Below, one piece after another: positions 20,848 to 22,464 of a DNA stretch of 22,464 bases (its first letter is position 1; each line of letters begins with the position of its first letter). The notes under the pieces were generated by a model. That model saw only the letters and a list, made by a program, of their open reading frames with translations, did no database searches and was not told the DNA's origin. The DNA lies in IMG/VR virus record IMGVR_UViG_3300008216_002762, positions 1 to 22,464 of that record; one strand, given 5' to 3'. Origin of the DNA: a virus. The translations under genes were made by a program, and so were the position numbers.

Positions 20848-22464
20848 TAGGTAATTAGCCTCCTACGCCTTACTGCACTCGCTCTTTCCTGCTCTGCCTT
20901 ACGAGCAGCCTCTTCAGCAGCTTTCCTAGCAGCCTCTTGCTCGGCTAAATCGGCTGCCCTCTGACGCTCTGCCTCAGCCTGCTGTTGTTGCTGCTGTTGG
21001 AGGAGCCTCTCTCTAGACGCCGCTTCTATCCCTTTGGATGTCTGTTCTAGCCTAGCCCCCATCCCGTAGGAGGTGGCTCCTATACGACGTTGAGCAGAGG
21101 GAGTCTTGGCTAACCCTCGGATGGCCCTACTTGTTGGGGCTGGGACATACTGACGATAGAGGTCTGTTACAGGAGCAGGCTTACCTTCATCATCGACAAA
21201 AGTCTCCCCCATAAATGTCGCCTTCATTTCTGTGATGGCCTGTTCAATATCAGCTTCCCCGTAGTCACCAAGATCAAACCCTGATGTAGTTTCCTGAAGG
21301 TACTTCCTAGCCCCTACCCGCTCTCGCTCCTCTAGGCCTGAGAGAACCTCCTCAAAGGTACCTTCCATATCAGCCATCCCAGGAGGGGTTGGAGCAAAGA
21401 GGGCTCCTGCTTGGGCCTCGATCTGCTCGTCAGAGGGGAAGGTAGCTAGGGCCTCCTCTTTAAGTTGCTCAAAGGTCTTTGCTGTACCCGTAGCAAGTTC
21501 TGTCTCTATTTCATCTAAGGCTTCGAGGGCCAAGGCTTTCGTATCCTCCGTAAGAACTGTCTGGCCTAGTTTATGCTTCTCCCTTATTCCGAGAAAGAGT
21601 TCTTTCAGCCTCTCGTCGGCGGTAAGCTCTGCCTCTGGACGGTCTTTGAGTGTAGTTGCAATCTCTCCAAGAATACGGGTAACGTTTGCAGCAGTGGCAG
21701 ACGGTACGAATGTCGCTCTATGGGCCTCTGGGACATCCTTTACAGCAAGGTCAGTTTCTCCCGTGTCTGGGTCAGTGCGTAGCCAGTCAATAAGGTCGGT
21801 AGGGGTACGAGCATCTTCATTCATAGCAAGGAAATGTTGCTTTCTAACCTCATTCTCATTCGCTAAGAGGAACGCCTTCTTGCTCTCGGGAACCCAATGA
21901 AGACTAGCTACCAACGCACCATACTCATCAGCAACAGCCGTAACTTTCTCCACCCCAGGGAACCGTAGAGCGTCTATGGAGGTATCAAGTACGCTCCATA
22001 CCACCTCTGAATCAACCTCATCCCCCATCTCAGTCTCACGGAGGGCTTCATCACGGGCTCTTCGATGAAGGCGTGTGGCTTGTTCTGCCCTCCACCTTTG
22101 TACACCCTCCGTCTCCAGTTCGTCTGCTGATAGGTTATGAACCTTCTGAAGCACCTGCGTTATCCTATCCTCAGTCTGTTGCAACGTAGGCATAGCACGA
22201 ACATCTAGGATAAGCTCACCCAGCGCATAATCCACAGCATCAGCCCCCTGTCCTTCCATATGGTTCTTCCACCGTTGACCAGACGGGCTCTGGAGTATGT
22301 CATTCAGGTCTGGGTCATCAGGGTCAGAGGCTGTACTAAAGATCGCCTGGTACCAAAGGACTTTCTCCTCTTGTGGTGTTCGACCTCCACTCGCTGGAAA
22401 CGCCTTTATTATGGGCTCTGCAGAGAAAAATATGCCCTCCCCATTTTTAACCTGTCGGACAAGA
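20847..22464 (-). CDS. Unknown virion-region protein with Q-rich charged tail, 5'-truncated
   Basis: The frame is open from the TAA at 20849-20847 to the right edge (first whole codon at 22463), so at least 538 residues are visible and the gene starts outside the window. An internal ATG at 22259 has no SD, and 68 protein-like residues precede it (for example VLWYQAIFSTASDPDDPDLN), so it is not the start. The protein is acidic and helical, with Thr/Ala/Glu-rich repeated helices. It ends in a seven-Gln run followed by a charged coiled coil (QQQAEAERQRAADLAEQEAA) and a basic tip, ASAVRRRRLIT. No recognised family. Its position before the 1575-residue protein gene, with a TAATG overlap, suggests both act together in the particle, perhaps as internal or injected proteins. 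Confidence 0.7.
   Translation of the reverse strand, partial: LVRQVKNGEGIFFSAEPIIKAFPASGGRTPQEEKVLWYQAIFSTASDPDDPDLNDILQSPSGQRWKNHMEGQGADAVDYALGELILDVRAMPTLQQTEDRITQVLQKVHNLSADELETEGVQRWRAEQATRLHRRARDEALRETEMGDEVDSEVVWSVLDTSIDALRFPGVEKVTAVADEYGALVASLHWVPESKKAFLLANENEVRKQHFLAMNEDARTPTDLIDWLRTDPDTGETDLAVKDVPEAHRATFVPSATAANVTRILGEIATTLKDRPEAELTADERLKELFLGIREKHKLGQTVLTEDTKALALEALDEIETELATGTAKTFEQLKEEALATFPSDEQIEAQAGALFAPTPPGMADMEGTFEEVLSGLEERERVGARKYLQETTSGFDLGDYGEADIEQAITEMKATFMGETFVDDEGKPAPVTDLYRQYVPAPTSRAIRGLAKTPSAQRRIGATSYGMGARLEQTSKGIEAASRERLLQQQQQQQAEAERQRAADLAEQEAARKAAEEAARKAEQERASAVRRRRLIT

Noticed and set aside
20950-21003. CTG/TTG repeat as a microsatellite or CRISPR-like repeat
   Set aside because: It encodes the Gln run and coiled coil of the partial protein; no spaced repeats are present.
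1-22464. tRNA genes, CRISPR arrays, insertion sequences, integrase or attachment sites
   Set aside because: No cloverleaf, regular repeat-spacer pattern, transposase or recombinase was seen on either strand by reading.

Overview
The window is a fragment of a double-stranded DNA tailed bacteriophage (Caudoviricetes-like), probably an uncultivated phage of a bacterium that uses ordinary Shine-Dalgarno (SD) initiation; AGGAGG-type sites precede most genes. Coding density is very high, genes are stacked head to tail with 1-8 base overlaps, and there are no tRNAs, rRNAs, CRISPR arrays, insertion sequences or integrase. The host cannot be named from the sequence. Base composition is near-balanced, with an unusual abundance of the tetranucleotide CTAG. 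Both window edges cut through genes, and the terminase and portal genes are not visible.

Positions 1-6699, plus strand, form a replication, recombination and repair operon. In order: the end of an unknown protein; a C2H2 zinc-finger plus helix-turn-helix DNA-binding protein; a small unknown protein; a YqaJ/Cas4-like PD-(D/E)XK exonuclease; a Sak4-like P-loop ATPase; an XPF/ERCC4-type nuclease with a helix-hairpin-helix tail; a 548-residue family A DNA polymerase with a 3'-5' exonuclease domain; a family 4 uracil-DNA glycosylase; and a small cysteine-rich protein. The exonuclease and ATPase look like a recombination pair. The XPF-like nuclease, polymerase and glycosylase look like a phage-encoded synthesis and excision-repair set.

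Positions 6704-22464, minus strand, form the virion operon, transcribed right to left and converging on the replication operon with a 4-base gap. From its upstream end (right): a partial protein of at least 538 residues with a Q-rich, charged tail; a 1575-residue virion-associated protein with a candidate ADP-ribosyltransferase-like segment; a factor-independent terminator and then a candidate promoter; scaffold; HK97-like major capsid protein; decoration/head-fibre protein; small proteins; a two-domain beta-sandwich protein; two tiny genes; a structural protein with a jelly-roll insert; a 686-residue Asp-box protein, probably a receptor-binding or tail protein; a one-helix membrane protein; and a small zinc-binding protein.

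Points worth attention: the major capsid gene has no ATG, GTG or TTG near its SD and appears to start at AUU, which adds 28 conserved-looking residues; the uracil glycosylase has His at the fourth Fe-S ligand position; the Sak4-like ATPase has Ala for the second P-loop Gly; the polymerase has several motif substitutions; and CTAG is about 4-fold over chance in the first 1.1 kb.
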